Below, in pieces: positions 1-8,490 of a DNA stretch of 64,000 nucleotides (the stretch's first letter is position 1; every line of letters starts with the position of its first letter). Position numbers and translations under genes: made by a program. The DNA is from JAWKZG01 sp041396125 (GTDB taxonomy: Bacteria; Pseudomonadota; Gammaproteobacteria; Competibacterales; Competibacteraceae), in assembly GCA_041396125.1 (NCBI GenBank), contig JAWKZG010000001.1:806001-870000 (forward strand), written 5' to 3'. A model generated the notes under the pieces. That model saw only the letters and a program-made list of their open reading frames with translations. It was not told the DNA's origin and made no database searches.

Positions 1-28
1 AAATAAGTGCTCAATTGCCGATAAAATG

Positions 29-370
29 GCATCGCCGTGGGCGGGCGTGGATTCCATGCCGCCACCACATCGATTGCCCTCGCATCGCCCGTCCAAGGGC
101 GGGCGTGGATTGAAACATCGTGCGGCCATCATCCTCGATGCATCGCCCGTCCAAAAGGGCGGGCGTGGATTGAAACAGGGCGAGGCCGCACCTGCCGCTG
201 AAACCGAAAGGCATCGCCCGTCCAAAAGGGCGGGCGTGGATTAACAACGCGGGCCAGGACGAAAACACGTCGGCGTGCATCGCCCGTCCAAAAGGGCAGG
301 CGTGGATTGAAACAGGGCCACCATGAAAAAACACATGCTCTACATGCATCGCCCGTCCAAAGGGCGGGCG
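29..370 (+). CRISPR. Short CRISPR array, six repeats
   Basis: Six direct repeats begin near 29, 82, 140, 211, 277 and 346. A full unit is about 37 nt. It starts GCATCGCCCGTCC, has an A-run, then GGGC, and ends GGGCGTGGATTGAAAC. The CGCCC and GGGCG arms can form a stem. The ATTGAAAC end is typical of CRISPR repeats, and GTGGATTGAAAC resembles subtype I-C; the subtype is an inference. Spacers differ in sequence and run about 23-34 nt. The first, fourth and last repeats are degenerate, and the A-run reads as 4, 4, 4, 3 or 2 bases in different copies. By the usual orientation the leader would lie to the left. No cas gene lies in the window, so the array is either an orphan or next to cas genes left of position 1. 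Confidence 0.8.
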
Positions 371-609
371 AACCTGAAAAGCTTGTTCGCGCCTTAACAG
401 GGAGGGTAACTTCATAAATGTTTACAAAATTTCCCGTTTGTTGTTTGCATGCACGGCTGGGAAGGTCAGATAATTATCTTTTGGGCACAATCTAAAAACA
501 CAATCTTTATACCACTGAGCCAAAAGAAAAAGAGAGTATGTGAGATGCAGCAATATACAAATGGCTGGAAGAATATTTGCCGGGAATTAATAGCTGGTCA
601 GGATTGCTT
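371..609. other. Intergenic, no gene seen
   Basis: This stretch between the array and the next ORF is AT-rich around 415-540. No convincing coding sequence, tRNA or terminator is visible. It could include the distal flank of the CRISPR array. Confidence 0.4.
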
Positions 610-864
610 ATGTCAAACCTGAGAGAAAAACTAAAGCAACTTTACCAGCCGCCCTTTCGCTATGAACATGGCTACGTTTTTGATGCGACACACAAATGAT
701 AGCTGATGTTGCCACTGATGATGCGCCGCTTATGGTTGCCAAGCTGCGTAGCTGGAGCCGTTAATACGAAAGCATGGTGTAGATGACGGGGCGGTACTGC
801 GCGACGAGCTGGGTCTGGTTATTGCCGAGCGCTGAACGAGTATTGGGACAGAATAGAAGCGTAA
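610..864 (+). pseudogene. Frameshifted small mobile/phage-type hypothetical protein
   Basis: Four overlapping frame segments read as one protein of about 85 residues. MSNLREKLKQLYQPPFRY leads to YEHGYVFDA (from 610), then MIADVATDDAPLMVAKLRSW (from 696), then VDDGAVLRDELGLVIAE, then ALNEYWDRIEA with a stop at 862-864. The pattern of an N-terminal PPFRYEHG, a central DAPLxVxxLRSW and a C-terminal LNEYW resembles short conserved proteins found around phage or integrated elements. I know that family only by pattern, not by name. Three frame breaks are needed; the last is repaired by one extra G near 829. It is either a decayed gene or an intact gene with sequencing indels. No phage genes surround it. 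Confidence 0.45.
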
Positions 865-1278
865 GGTTTGAGGGTGCCCGGCACAACGTGCATCCACCAG
901 TCCTTTTGGCACCAAACGGCCCTTTTATCGGAAGGGCCTATTCCCTCGCTTTGTGGCCCACAAGTTTATTTAATGATGGCAAAAATATTAGCCATGAACT
1001 CCAGCTTTTATTGATAAGCGAACGTATCAAGGGCCACCAGTCCAGTGTTTTGCAATCGATAACGCTCTTGCCGCGGGCTTAACTCTTCTGGGTTATCCAC
1101 GGACGGAAAAGTGTAGCGATTTTAAGCTGAGCTGTCAGATATCTGCAGTGCACTCAATATGGAGTCGCCACAATGGCTTGTGCTTCATGGAAGTATTTTT
1201 CGATATAAGTGCTATTCAAGCAGTATTTGCTATCATCACATCACATTTTCAACGTGCGGCGTCTACGGTCAAAGTCTT
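865..1278. other. Intergenic, one hairpin
   Basis: No supported gene. A perfect 7-bp hairpin occurs at 918-938 (GGCCCTT, 7-nt loop, AAGGGCC) but no T-run follows, so it is not a clear terminator. The right end presumably holds the promoter of the transglycosylase gene; no strong -10/-35 pair stands out. Confidence 0.4.
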
Positions 1279-1823
1279 ATGATTATCAAAGCACGGAATC
1301 TGCGAATTGCTGCGTTGGCAGCATCATTAACGTTGCTGCTGACAGCCTTTGGCATGAGCGAAGCGGTGCGGGCGGCTGACAGTTCCAGCCCGACACTGAA
1401 ACTGCCGGTGCCCAGAATCAACACCGCGAATCGCAAGAAATTCCGCTCATATCCAGCGGGCGGCGCAGCGCCATCGTTTGGACCCCTTGTTATTACGCCG
1501 TGATCACGGTCGAATCGGCCTATAACCCGCGAGCAGTTTCGTCAGCCGGGGCGATGGGACTGATGCAGCTCATGCCTGGCACCGCTGAGCGTTTCGGCGT
1601 GGCGGACCCGTTCGATCCGGCGGCCAATATCAATGCCGGGGCGCGTTATTTACGCATATTGCTGGATCGTTTTGGCACCATTCAGCTCGCGCTGGCCTCG
1701 TACCATGCTGGCGAAGGCCGTGTGCAGCGTGGACGGCGCACGATTCCGCGTATTCCCGCGACCAATAGATATGTGATCGATGTGATCCATGCCTTTATGT
1801 ATTACAAGAAAAACGGCGTTTAG
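1279..1823 (+). CDS. Secreted lytic transglycosylase (SLT domain), frameshifted
   Basis: A periplasmic muramidase-like enzyme predicted to cleave glycan strands of peptidoglycan. Residues 1-32 form a signal peptide (two basic residues, a long hydrophobic stretch, then AVRAAD). The SLT core is clear: the catalytic glutamate lies in AVITVESAYNP, followed by AGAMGLMQLMPGTA, INAGARYL and the AYHAGEG-like ASYHAGEG. The first part is read to about 1440. The piece AHIQRAAQRHRLDPLLLR sits in another frame (about 1442-1498), and the rest is in a third frame from 1500. These are two short indels inside one gene, and the domain is otherwise complete. At about 180 residues it is a small single-domain member. 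It converges with the hydrolase gene, whose 3' end overlaps by 4 nt. Family assignment is firm; the biological role is generic. Confidence 0.8.
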
Positions 1824-2656
1824 CCAGCGCTGCTAATATTTTCAGTCTGCATGAGCGCGTAAAAACGCCAACACCGTCGATTGAATTCGTTTGGCTGTTC
1901 GATATTCACCAAATGCCCGGCAGCGGCAATGAGTGCAAATTCCGCGTCGGGAATATCCGCCTGCATACGTCGGCCGATTTTAGGTGGTGTGAGGCGATCA
2001 TCGGCACCATAAATCAACAGTGTCGGCACCTTGATATTAGGTAAATCTGCGCTGCGATCGTAGTACGCAGTCGCTTCCACGGTTTTGATATAGGATTCTT
2101 TATGCAATGTCGCCATGCTGGTCAGCAGACGTTGCCGATGGGCCTCGCTTGCCTGCGGGCCGAGTAGCGTTTCAACTACTGCCGGTGCGATATCTTTGGG
2201 TTCTTTGCCCGCGCGCAACGCCTGGGTGCGCAGACGCACGAATTCGGCCCGTTTTTCCGGCTTAAAGGTGCTGTCGAAGCCGGGGAAGGTATCGCATAAC
2301 ACCAGCGTTTTAACCCGCTCCGGATAACGCGGATAAAAATCCTGCACAATCCGCCCGCCCATGGATAAACCCACCAGATGCGCCTGACGCACGTTGAGGT
2401 GATCCAGCAGGCGGGCCAGATCGTGAGAAAAATCTGCGAAATCCAGCGCGCCGTCATAATCATCCGACAAGCCATAACCGCGTGCATCCCAGGCCAGGGC
2501 ATGGAAACCGGCTGCTGCAAAATCCGGCAGCTGATCGTGCCAGTTGCTGCGATTGCCACCAATGCCGTGCAGAAAAACCACCAGCTCGCCGCTGCCGCAG
2601 TGATCGTATGCAATACGGGGCGCACCGGGAACATAATCTGTAATCCAGTCTGTCAT
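1820..2656 (-). CDS. Alpha/beta hydrolase
   Basis: An alpha/beta-hydrolase-fold enzyme of about 278 residues. The oxyanion motif HGIGG lies near residue 30, the nucleophile elbow GLSMGG has Ser98, the acid is probably in YGADDRLTPP, and the histidine is in AAGHLVN near the C terminus. The overall pattern is like 3-oxoadipate enol-lactonase and related esterases, but the substrate cannot be read from the sequence. An upstream ATG in frame exists at 2731. The start at 2656 is preferred because the earlier segment (MAVFRMGKSLQVAG...) does not look like the family and runs into the divergent promoter. The gene is divergent from choline-sulfatase, about 115 nt apart, so they may share a regulatory region. 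Confidence 0.8.
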   Translation of the reverse strand: MTDWITDYVPGAPRIAYDHCGSGELVVFLHGIGGNRSNWHDQLPDFAAAGFHALAWDARGYGLSDDYDGALDFADFSHDLARLLDHLNVRQAHLVGLSMGGRIVQDFYPRYPERVKTLVLCDTFPGFDSTFKPEKRAEFVRLRTQALRAGKEPKDIAPAVVETLLGPQASEAHRQRLLTSMATLHKESYIKTVEATAYYDRSADLPNIKVPTLLIYGADDRLTPPKIGRRMQADIPDAEFALIAAAGHLVNIEQPNEFNRRCWRFYALMQTENISSAG

Positions 2657-2771
2657 ACTATTCCGTCTCAAGGTCTCGTGATGGGAAACCCCCGCAACCT
2701 GCAGGCTTTTCCCCATGCGGAAAACCGCCAAAGCATAACAAGTTCTGTCATTTCATTATCGGAGAATGTGT

Positions 2772-4307
2772 ATGCCTTCTCAGCATTCCAACAAGCCCAA
2801 TATCGTCATGGTCATGGCCGATCAGATGACCGCGTTTGCCTTGTCAGCTTACGGTAATCGTATCAGTCACACCCCGCATCTGGACCGGTTGGCAGAGCAG
2901 AGCGTGGTGTTCGAGCAGGCCTATTGCAATAGTCCGCTGTGTGCGCCGGCCCGTTTTACGCTGATGTCAGGGCAGCAGGTGTCGCAGATCGGGGCTTACG
3001 ATAACGCTGCCTATTTTCCGAGTACTGTGCCGACCTTTGCCCATTATTTGCGGGCGGCGGGCTATCAGACCTGTCTGGCGGGCAAAATGCATTTTATCGG
3101 GCCGGATCAGTTGCACGGCTTCGAGCAGCGTCTGACCACGGATATCTATCCCGCCGATTTCGGCTGGGTGCCCGACTGGGAAAATTTCGCCGAGCGCAGC
3201 GACTGGTGGTATCACAATATGCTCAGCGTCAAGCAGGCGGGCGTGGCCGAGATTACCAATCAGTATGAGTTCGATGACGAGACCTGCGCCCAGGCCCGGC
3301 AGAAATTATATGATCTGGCCCGCACCACCGATCCGCGGCCGTTTGCGCTGTGTGTCAGCTTTACCCATCCACACGATCCTTATGCCACCCGCCGTAAATA
3401 CTGGGATCTGTACGCGGCTGATTCCATCGATCTGCCCGCTGTGCCCGCGCCGGCCTATGAACAGCGAGACCCGCACAGTCAGCGCCTGCATCATATTTCC
3501 GATATGGGCCGGTTCGAGATCAGTGACGAGGAAATCCGTAATGCGCGGCGGGCCTATTACGGCAATGTGAGCTATATCGATGACTGTTTCGGTCAGTTGC
3601 TGGACGTGCTGCGCGCCACCGGGCTGGATAAAAATACGCTGATTCTGTTTACCAGTGATCACGGCGATATGCTGGGCGAACACGGGCTGTGGTACAAAAT
3701 GACCTTCCGCGAGTGGGCCTGCCGGGTACCCTTGATGGTTTATGCGCCCGGTCGCTATGCCGCACATCGGGTGACACAGCCGGTCTCGCATGTGGATATC
3801 CTGCCAACGCTGCTGGATCTGGCCGGCGGGATGGAGCCGGTCGAGCCGGTCGCCGGTCACAGCCTGCAGGGATTGCTGGAAGGCGGCCAGGAGACACGCG
3901 AGGTAATTGGCGAGTATACCGGCGAGGGGTGTATTGCACCGCTGCTGATGATCCGTCGTGAGCAGTATAAATATGTTTACTGCGAGGTTGATCCGCCGCA
4001 ATTATTCGATCTGGCGAGCGATCCGCTGGAGTGCGATAACCTTGCTGCCAAACCGGAATATCAAGCGCTGGCGGCGGCGTTTCAGACCGAAGTGCTGCAG
4101 CGCTGGGACCCGGTCGCGTTGCGCCAGCAAGTGCTGCAGGATCAGAAACGGCGGCGTTTTCTGGCGCACACGCTGAGTCAGGGTGCCTACCAGTCCTGGG
4201 ATTTCCAGCCGCAACAGGATGCCAGTCAGCGCTATATGCGTAATCACCTGGATTTGAACGAGCTGGAATTCAACTCGCGCTTTCCGCGTGCGCCGGCGTT
4301 TGACTAG
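2772..4307 (+). CDS. betC: Choline-sulfatase
   Basis: A sulfatase-family enzyme predicted to hydrolyse choline-O-sulfate to choline and sulfate, feeding glycine betaine synthesis and sulfur supply. The metal-binding start is PNIVMVMADQ (residues 9-18). The sulfatase signature CAPAR is at 57-61, with Cys57 expected to become formylglycine. FTSDHGDMLGEHGLWYK is the usual second metal-site segment, and the C-terminal tail (WDFQPQQDASQRYMRNH) matches the choline-sulfatase type extension. The length of 511 residues is normal. ATG 2772 is chosen over ATG 2766 because GGAG at 2761-2764 has a proper 7-nt gap to 2772. No betA/betB/betI lies here, but a homocysteine methyltransferase that could use betaine lies at 41.6 kb. 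A hairpin terminator follows. Confidence 0.85.
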   Translation: MPSQHSNKPNIVMVMADQMTAFALSAYGNRISHTPHLDRLAEQSVVFEQAYCNSPLCAPARFTLMSGQQVSQIGAYDNAAYFPSTVPTFAHYLRAAGYQTCLAGKMHFIGPDQLHGFEQRLTTDIYPADFGWVPDWENFAERSDWWYHNMLSVKQAGVAEITNQYEFDDETCAQARQKLYDLARTTDPRPFALCVSFTHPHDPYATRRKYWDLYAADSIDLPAVPAPAYEQRDPHSQRLHHISDMGRFEISDEEIRNARRAYYGNVSYIDDCFGQLLDVLRATGLDKNTLILFTSDHGDMLGEHGLWYKMTFREWACRVPLMVYAPGRYAAHRVTQPVSHVDILPTLLDLAGGMEPVEPVAGHSLQGLLEGGQETREVIGEYTGEGCIAPLLMIRREQYKYVYCEVDPPQLFDLASDPLECDNLAAKPEYQALAAAFQTEVLQRWDPVALRQQVLQDQKRRRFLAHTLSQGAYQSWDFQPQQDASQRYMRNHLDLNELEFNSRFPRAPAFD

Positions 4308-4353
4308 CGATCCCTGCGCGGTTCAACTATAACCTGTCCACAATGCTTGTATA

Positions 4354-4386
4354 GCGCCGCTTGCCGGGCCGAAAGGCGCGGTTTTT
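4354..4386 (+). terminator. Possible rho-independent terminator
   Basis: Arms GCGCC (4354-4358) and GGCGC (4375-4379) are followed by GG and five T residues. It lies just after the choline-sulfatase stop. The loop is long (16 nt), so the call is moderate. Confidence 0.4.
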
Positions 4387-4455
4387 CCGGTCGCATAATT
4401 GCAAGCCGGAGTGGCTCGGAGTATCTTGCCCCTTTCCCCATTTAGGTCTTAATGT

Positions 4456-5859
4456 ATGCCGGATTCTGACGCCAAGCCTGCAGGCTCCCTGCCTGAAAAA
4501 ACGCTGTTTGAAAAAGCCGATTTCATCGAAGCGGAAGCGTTTTTACAAATATCCAGATTGAAGATATTGATCTGCTGCTGCCTGATACCAACGGTATTCT
4601 GCGTGGCAAGCGGGTCAAGCGCGATGCGTTGCGTAAAGTCTATCAGGAGGGGTGCCGCTGCCGGGGTCCCTGTTTGCGCTGACGATCACCGGTGACACCG
4701 TGGAAGAGACCGGACTGGGTTTTGATGAAGGCGATGCGGACCGTTTCTGCTGGCCGGTGAGCGGTACGCTGAAACCCGCGCCCTGGCAGCCACGGCCTAT
4801 GGCACAGGTGTTCATGAGCATGTTCGAGGCCGACCGGCGGCCCTTTTTGCCGATCCCCGCCACGTGCTGGCCCAGGTGCTGACGCGTTTTCAGGCGCTGG
4901 GGCTGACTCCCGTCGTGGCGCTGGAGCTGGAATTTTATCTGCTGGACAAACAACGCGACGCCATGGGCGGGCCGCAGCCGCCGCTGACCGGGCAGCGCGA
5001 GCATCAAACGCAGGTTTACGGGATTGCCGAGCTGGATGCCTACAGTGATCTGCTGGACGAAATCGACAGTGTCGCCGAGCAGCAGGAAGTGCCGGTAACC
5101 TCCATCGTGGCCGAGTACGCGCCGGGCCAGTACGAAATCAATCTGCAGCATGTGCCGGACGCGCTGGCTGCCTGTGACGATGTGGTACTGCTGAAACGTC
5201 TGGTCAAAGCCGTCGTTTCCCGCCACGACATGGACGCGACTTTTATGGCCAAGCCGTATGCCCGCCATGCCGGCAACGGCCTGCATGTGCACATCAGTTT
5301 GCTGGATCGAGAGGGTCGGAATGTCTTTGCTGATCCTGATCCACTGGGCAATGCCCAGCTGCGCCATGCCTGTGCCGGACTGGCGGCAACCATGGCCGAA
5401 GGGATGGGGCTGTTCGCCCCCAATGCCAACTCCTACCGGCGTTTTCAAAGCGAGTCGTATGTGCCCTTAAGTCCGGTCTGGGGCACCAATAACCGCACTC
5501 TGGCGTTGCGCATTCCTACCGGCTCGGAAGACTCACGCCGGGTCGAACATCGGGTGGCCGGTGCGGATGCCAATCCGTATTTGCTGCTGGCGGCGCTGCT
5601 GGGTGGTATGCATTATGGCATCACGCAGCAGCTGGAGCCGGCCCCGCCGGTTACGGGCAATGCCTATCAGCAGGTAGAGGCCGGTCTGCCGGTCAGCTGG
5701 CAGGATGCGCTGACGGCGATGGATCAGGCCACGATTCTGCCGGCGTATCTCGGAGTGGATTTCTGGCGCGTTTACCGGGCCAATAAACGCCATGAATGGC
5801 AGCTGTTCAATCAACACGTCAGCCCGCTGGAACATAGCTGGTATATGAGTGCGTTCTAA
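4456..5859 (+). CDS. Glutamine-synthetase-family ligase (PuuA-like), frameshifted
   Basis: An ATP-dependent gamma-glutamyl ligase of the glutamine synthetase superfamily, closest by pattern to gamma-glutamylpolyamine synthetases. The N-terminal piece has DIDLLLPDTNGILRGKR. The catalytic part has ALELEFYLLD, EYAPGQYEINL, NGLHVHISLLD, ANSYRRF, GTNNRTLALRIP and RVEHRVAGADANPYL, which cover the ATP and metal sites. The reading frame changes three times, near 4545, 4650 and 4850. Each change is repaired by adding one base to a run: AAA at CAAATATCC, GGGG at GAGGGGTG, and TTTTT at CCCTTTTTGCC. It is therefore most likely an intact gene of about 467 residues with sequencing deletions. The 5' part alone would not be functional. 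The MFS gene follows 9 nt later, suggesting co-transcription with a carrier for its amine or amino acid substrate. Confidence 0.8.
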
Positions 5860-5868
5860 CGGGTTGTT

Positions 5869-7026
5869 ATGTCAATCACTACTGCCAGTTCCACTATTCA
5901 GTGGCGGCCTTTGCTGGCTATTATCGCCAGTATCTCAGCGGTTGGTCTGTCGCTCGGACTGACCATTCCACTGGTATCGCTCAGTCTGGAGCAGCGTGGT
6001 GTCGACAGTACGCTGATCGGTGTGATGGCAGGTATGCCGGCAGTCGGTATCTTGCTGTTTTCACCGCTGGTACCAGCACTGGTTAACCGTCTGGGGGCAC
6101 GTCTGGCCTTGCTCGGAGCGGTGGTGGTCGGTGCCGCTTCGGTGTTCAGCCTGACCTTGTTCGATCACTATGCTGTCTGGCTGCTGGCGCGGGCTGTGAT
6201 GGGGGCGGCCGATGCCTTGCTGTTTACGGTCAGCGAAACCTGGATTAATCACATCGCGCATGAACGCAACCGGGGTCGACTGGTGGCACTGTACATCACG
6301 GTGCTGTCGGTGTGCTTTGCACTGGGGCCGGGCCTGATCGCGCTGGTCGGTTCGCAGGGGGCGCTGCCATTCGTGCTGTCGGGCCTGATTTTTTGCAGTG
6401 CCGCGCTGCCCCTGCTGTGGGCTAATGACGGGTTGCGGATGGAAACTGAATCGCCCGGTTTCAGTGTACTTGGATTTTTCCGGGTGGCACCGGCGGTGTC
6501 GGCAGCTGTGTTGTTGTTTTCGTTTCTGGACGGTTCCGGGCTTTCCCTGCTGCCGCTGTTTGGTTTGCGGCATGGCCATGACGAGGCGACAGCGGCGCTG
6601 ATGATCAGTGTCATGCTCGGTGGCAATATCCTGCTGCAATATCCCCTGGGCTGGCTGGCTGATCGTTTTAACCGGGATCGTTTACTGTTTGCCTGCGGAC
6701 TGGGTTTTACCGCTACAGCCCTGTTGTTGCCGCTGGTGGTGAGCAGTATTTTGCTATGGCCGCTGCTGGTACTGCTCGGTATCAGCGCAGGCGGTGTGTA
6801 CACCTTGGCCCTGATTATGGTCGGGCAGCGTTTTCACGGTGTTGATCTGGTAACGGCCAACGCCGCGTTTGGGGTGTTGTGGGGACTTGGCAGTCTGTTC
6901 GGGCCTTTATGCGCCGGGTTGGGCATGGCCGCTCTCGACCCGGACGGTCTGCCGCTCACCTGGGCTGTGCTGGGTATCGTTTTCCTGTGGTTATTGTGGC
7001 GTCGGCGGCATGAGCGCAGTAGCTGA
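5869..7026 (+). CDS. MFS transporter
   Basis: An integral inner-membrane carrier of 385 residues with about twelve hydrophobic segments, typical of the major facilitator superfamily. Segments include LLAIIASISAVGLSLGLTIP at the start. The loop between helices 2 and 3 has NRLGARLA, and a matching loop in the second half has WLADRFNRDR. It starts 9 nt after the glutamine-synthetase-like gene and probably shares its transcript. The substrate is unknown; efflux or uptake of a polyamine or amino acid is only a guess from the neighbour. Confidence 0.8.
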   Translation: MSITTASSTIQWRPLLAIIASISAVGLSLGLTIPLVSLSLEQRGVDSTLIGVMAGMPAVGILLFSPLVPALVNRLGARLALLGAVVVGAASVFSLTLFDHYAVWLLARAVMGAADALLFTVSETWINHIAHERNRGRLVALYITVLSVCFALGPGLIALVGSQGALPFVLSGLIFCSAALPLLWANDGLRMETESPGFSVLGFFRVAPAVSAAVLLFSFLDGSGLSLLPLFGLRHGHDEATAALMISVMLGGNILLQYPLGWLADRFNRDRLLFACGLGFTATALLLPLVVSSILLWPLLVLLGISAGGVYTLALIMVGQRFHGVDLVTANAAFGVLWGLGSLFGPLCAGLGMAALDPDGLPLTWAVLGIVFLWLLWRRRHERSS

Positions 7027-7059
7027 TAGCACAGGATTTTGGTGGCTTGAACTGGTGTG

Positions 7060-7587
7060 ATGAACGGAGATGACACGGCCGGGCAAAAATACCCGCTTTG
7101 CCTTTTGCTGCACGATATGCGGGTGCCGATGAATGTCGGCAGTATTTTCAGGGTTGCCGACGCTTTGGGGGTCGAAAAGCTTTATCTGTGCGGCAACACG
7201 CCATGCCCGCCCAATGACAAAATCAGAAAAACCTCGCGGGCAACCGAGAAATATGTGCCGTATGTCTATACGGCCGATGTGTTGACGCTGGTACGGCAAC
7301 TGAAAGCCGAGCAGTACCGGATTGTCAGCCTGGAAATCACGCCGGACAGCACCGATATCCAGCATTTTGCAGGATCTGGTGATGAGCGCATCTGCCTGAT
7401 TCTGGGATCGGAAAAAGACGGTGTGAGCCGGGCCTTGCTGGAGGCTTCGGATGACACGATTCATATTCCCATGCTGGGTTGGAATGCGTCGATGAACGTG
7501 GCTACAGCCTGTGCTATTGCGGTGTTTGAAATTACCCGGAAATGTTACAGCTCAAGCCAGATTGCTGCCGGACGATTCCGGACGTAA
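7060..7587 (+). CDS. TrmH/SpoU-family RNA 2'-O-methyltransferase
   Basis: A SAM-dependent RNA ribose methyltransferase of the SPOUT class, 175 residues. The three family motifs are present: motif 1 MNVGSIFRVADALGV (conserved Asn and Arg), motif 2 LILGSEKDGVS, and motif 3 IPMLGWNASMNVATACAIAVFEI, which form the knotted cofactor site. No N-terminal RNA-binding extension is present, so it is a minimal TrmL/TrmH-like form. ATG 7060 is used; a GTG lies one codon upstream. It lies 33 nt after the MFS gene and may be the last gene of that operon. The target RNA is not predictable here. Confidence 0.85.
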   Translation: MNGDDTAGQKYPLCLLLHDMRVPMNVGSIFRVADALGVEKLYLCGNTPCPPNDKIRKTSRATEKYVPYVYTADVLTLVRQLKAEQYRIVSLEITPDSTDIQHFAGSGDERICLILGSEKDGVSRALLEASDDTIHIPMLGWNASMNVATACAIAVFEITRKCYSSSQIAAGRFRT

Positions 7588-7631
7588 CGGGCTGTAAACA
7601 CTGAAACACGTTAACGATATCGCTGAGCGTT

Positions 7632-7649
7632 CAGCACATCCTTGTGCTG
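7632..7649. terminator. Hairpin between convergent genes
   Basis: A perfect 7-bp stem (CAGCACA, TCCT loop, TGTGCTG) lies between the convergent methyltransferase and ABC ATPase genes. It lacks a T-run on either side, so a termination role is possible but unproven. Confidence 0.35.
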
Positions 7650-7657
7650 CAAGCAAC

Positions 7658-7680
7658 GCTGTTTTTGAAACAGCTTCTTA
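7658..7680 (-). repeat. Dispersed stop-codon hairpin, copy 1
   Basis: On the minus strand this reads TAAGAAGCTGTTTC followed by AAAAACAGC. GCTGTTT and AAACAGC form a 7-bp stem with a 3-nt loop. The first TAA is the stop codon of the ABC ATPase gene. A copy with one mismatch follows the fumarase stop at 13889-13911, and a relative occurs at 32661-32679. Confidence 0.6.
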
Positions 7681-8490
7681 AAGCGCGGCGTAGGCACCGG
7701 CAGGATGATCGTTCGGGTCCAGCGCGCCGGTCATGATGGCCACGCCTTCTGCCATGGTATGGGTATCGGGTTTAATAATAGCGATGCGCTTACCGAGCCG
7801 GTGAACATGAATCCGGTTCGCTACTTCCCACACGTGCGGCATATTGTGGCTGATCAGAATAATCGGCATGCCCCGGTCACGCACATCGCGGATCAGTTCC
7901 AGCACCCGGCGTGATTCCTTTACCCCCAGCGCGGCGGTCGGCTCATCCATGATCACCAGTTTGCTGGCAAACGCCGCTGCCCGCGCCACCGCGACACCCT
8001 GCCGCTGGCCGCCAGATAATGTTTCTACCGCCTGACTGATGTTCTGGATCGTCATCAGGCCCAGTTCGCTCAGTTTGTCACGGGCAAACTGATTCATTTT
8101 TTTGCGATCCAACTGGCGCAACCAGCGGCCGGGAAAGCCTTCTTTGCGGATTTCGCGGCCCAGAAACAAGTTGTCGGCAATCGACAGCGCCGGCGATAAA
8201 GCCAGATTCTGATAAACCGTCTCGATACCGGCATCCCGCGCCTGCATCGGTGAACTGAAGCGCACCGGCTGGCCGTCGAGTAAAATCTCGCCTTCATCGG
8301 GGATGACCGCACCGCACAGGGCTTTGATCAGGGTTGATTTACCGGCACCGTTATCGCCGATGACAGCCAGGACTTCACCGGGATAAAGCTCGAAATCAGC
8401 ACGATCCAGAGCGGTTACCCGACCATAGCGCTTGACCAGATTCTTGCCCTGCAGAATAGGGACGCGTGTTGTCGTAGCAGCAGCACTCAT
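7678..8490 (-). CDS. frcA: Sugar ABC transporter ATPase (FrcA-like)
   Basis: ATP-binding subunit of a carbohydrate importer, about 270 residues. Walker A is GDNGAGKST, the signature is LSGGQRQ, Walker B is VIMDEPTAAL and the switch histidine is in LISHNM. It has one nucleotide-binding domain, as in fructose FrcA, rather than two as in ribose RbsA. The start at 8490 is preferred because it overlaps the permease stop in the ATGA arrangement and removes an unlikely 25-residue leader. It is the last gene of the minus-strand order binding protein, permease, ATPase. The gene symbol is inferred from architecture and from the ROK regulator next door; another monosaccharide is possible. Confidence 0.8.
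   Translation of the reverse strand: MSAAATTTRVPILQGKNLVKRYGRVTALDRADFELYPGEVLAVIGDNGAGKSTLIKALCGAVIPDEGEILLDGQPVRFSSPMQARDAGIETVYQNLALSPALSIADNLFLGREIRKEGFPGRWLRQLDRKKMNQFARDKLSELGLMTIQNISQAVETLSGGQRQGVAVARAAAFASKLVIMDEPTAALGVKESRRVLELIRDVRDRGMPIILISHNMPHVWEVANRIHVHRLGKRIAIIKPDTHTMAEGVAIMTGALDPNDHPAGAYAAL

Noticed and set aside
918..938. Hairpin as a terminator
   Set aside because: Perfect stem but no T-run on either strand and no gene clearly ending before it.
783..1082. 99-codon frame after the small mobile-type ORF
   Set aside because: Its first part is an out-of-frame reading of the recovered 85-residue protein and the rest has no coding signs.
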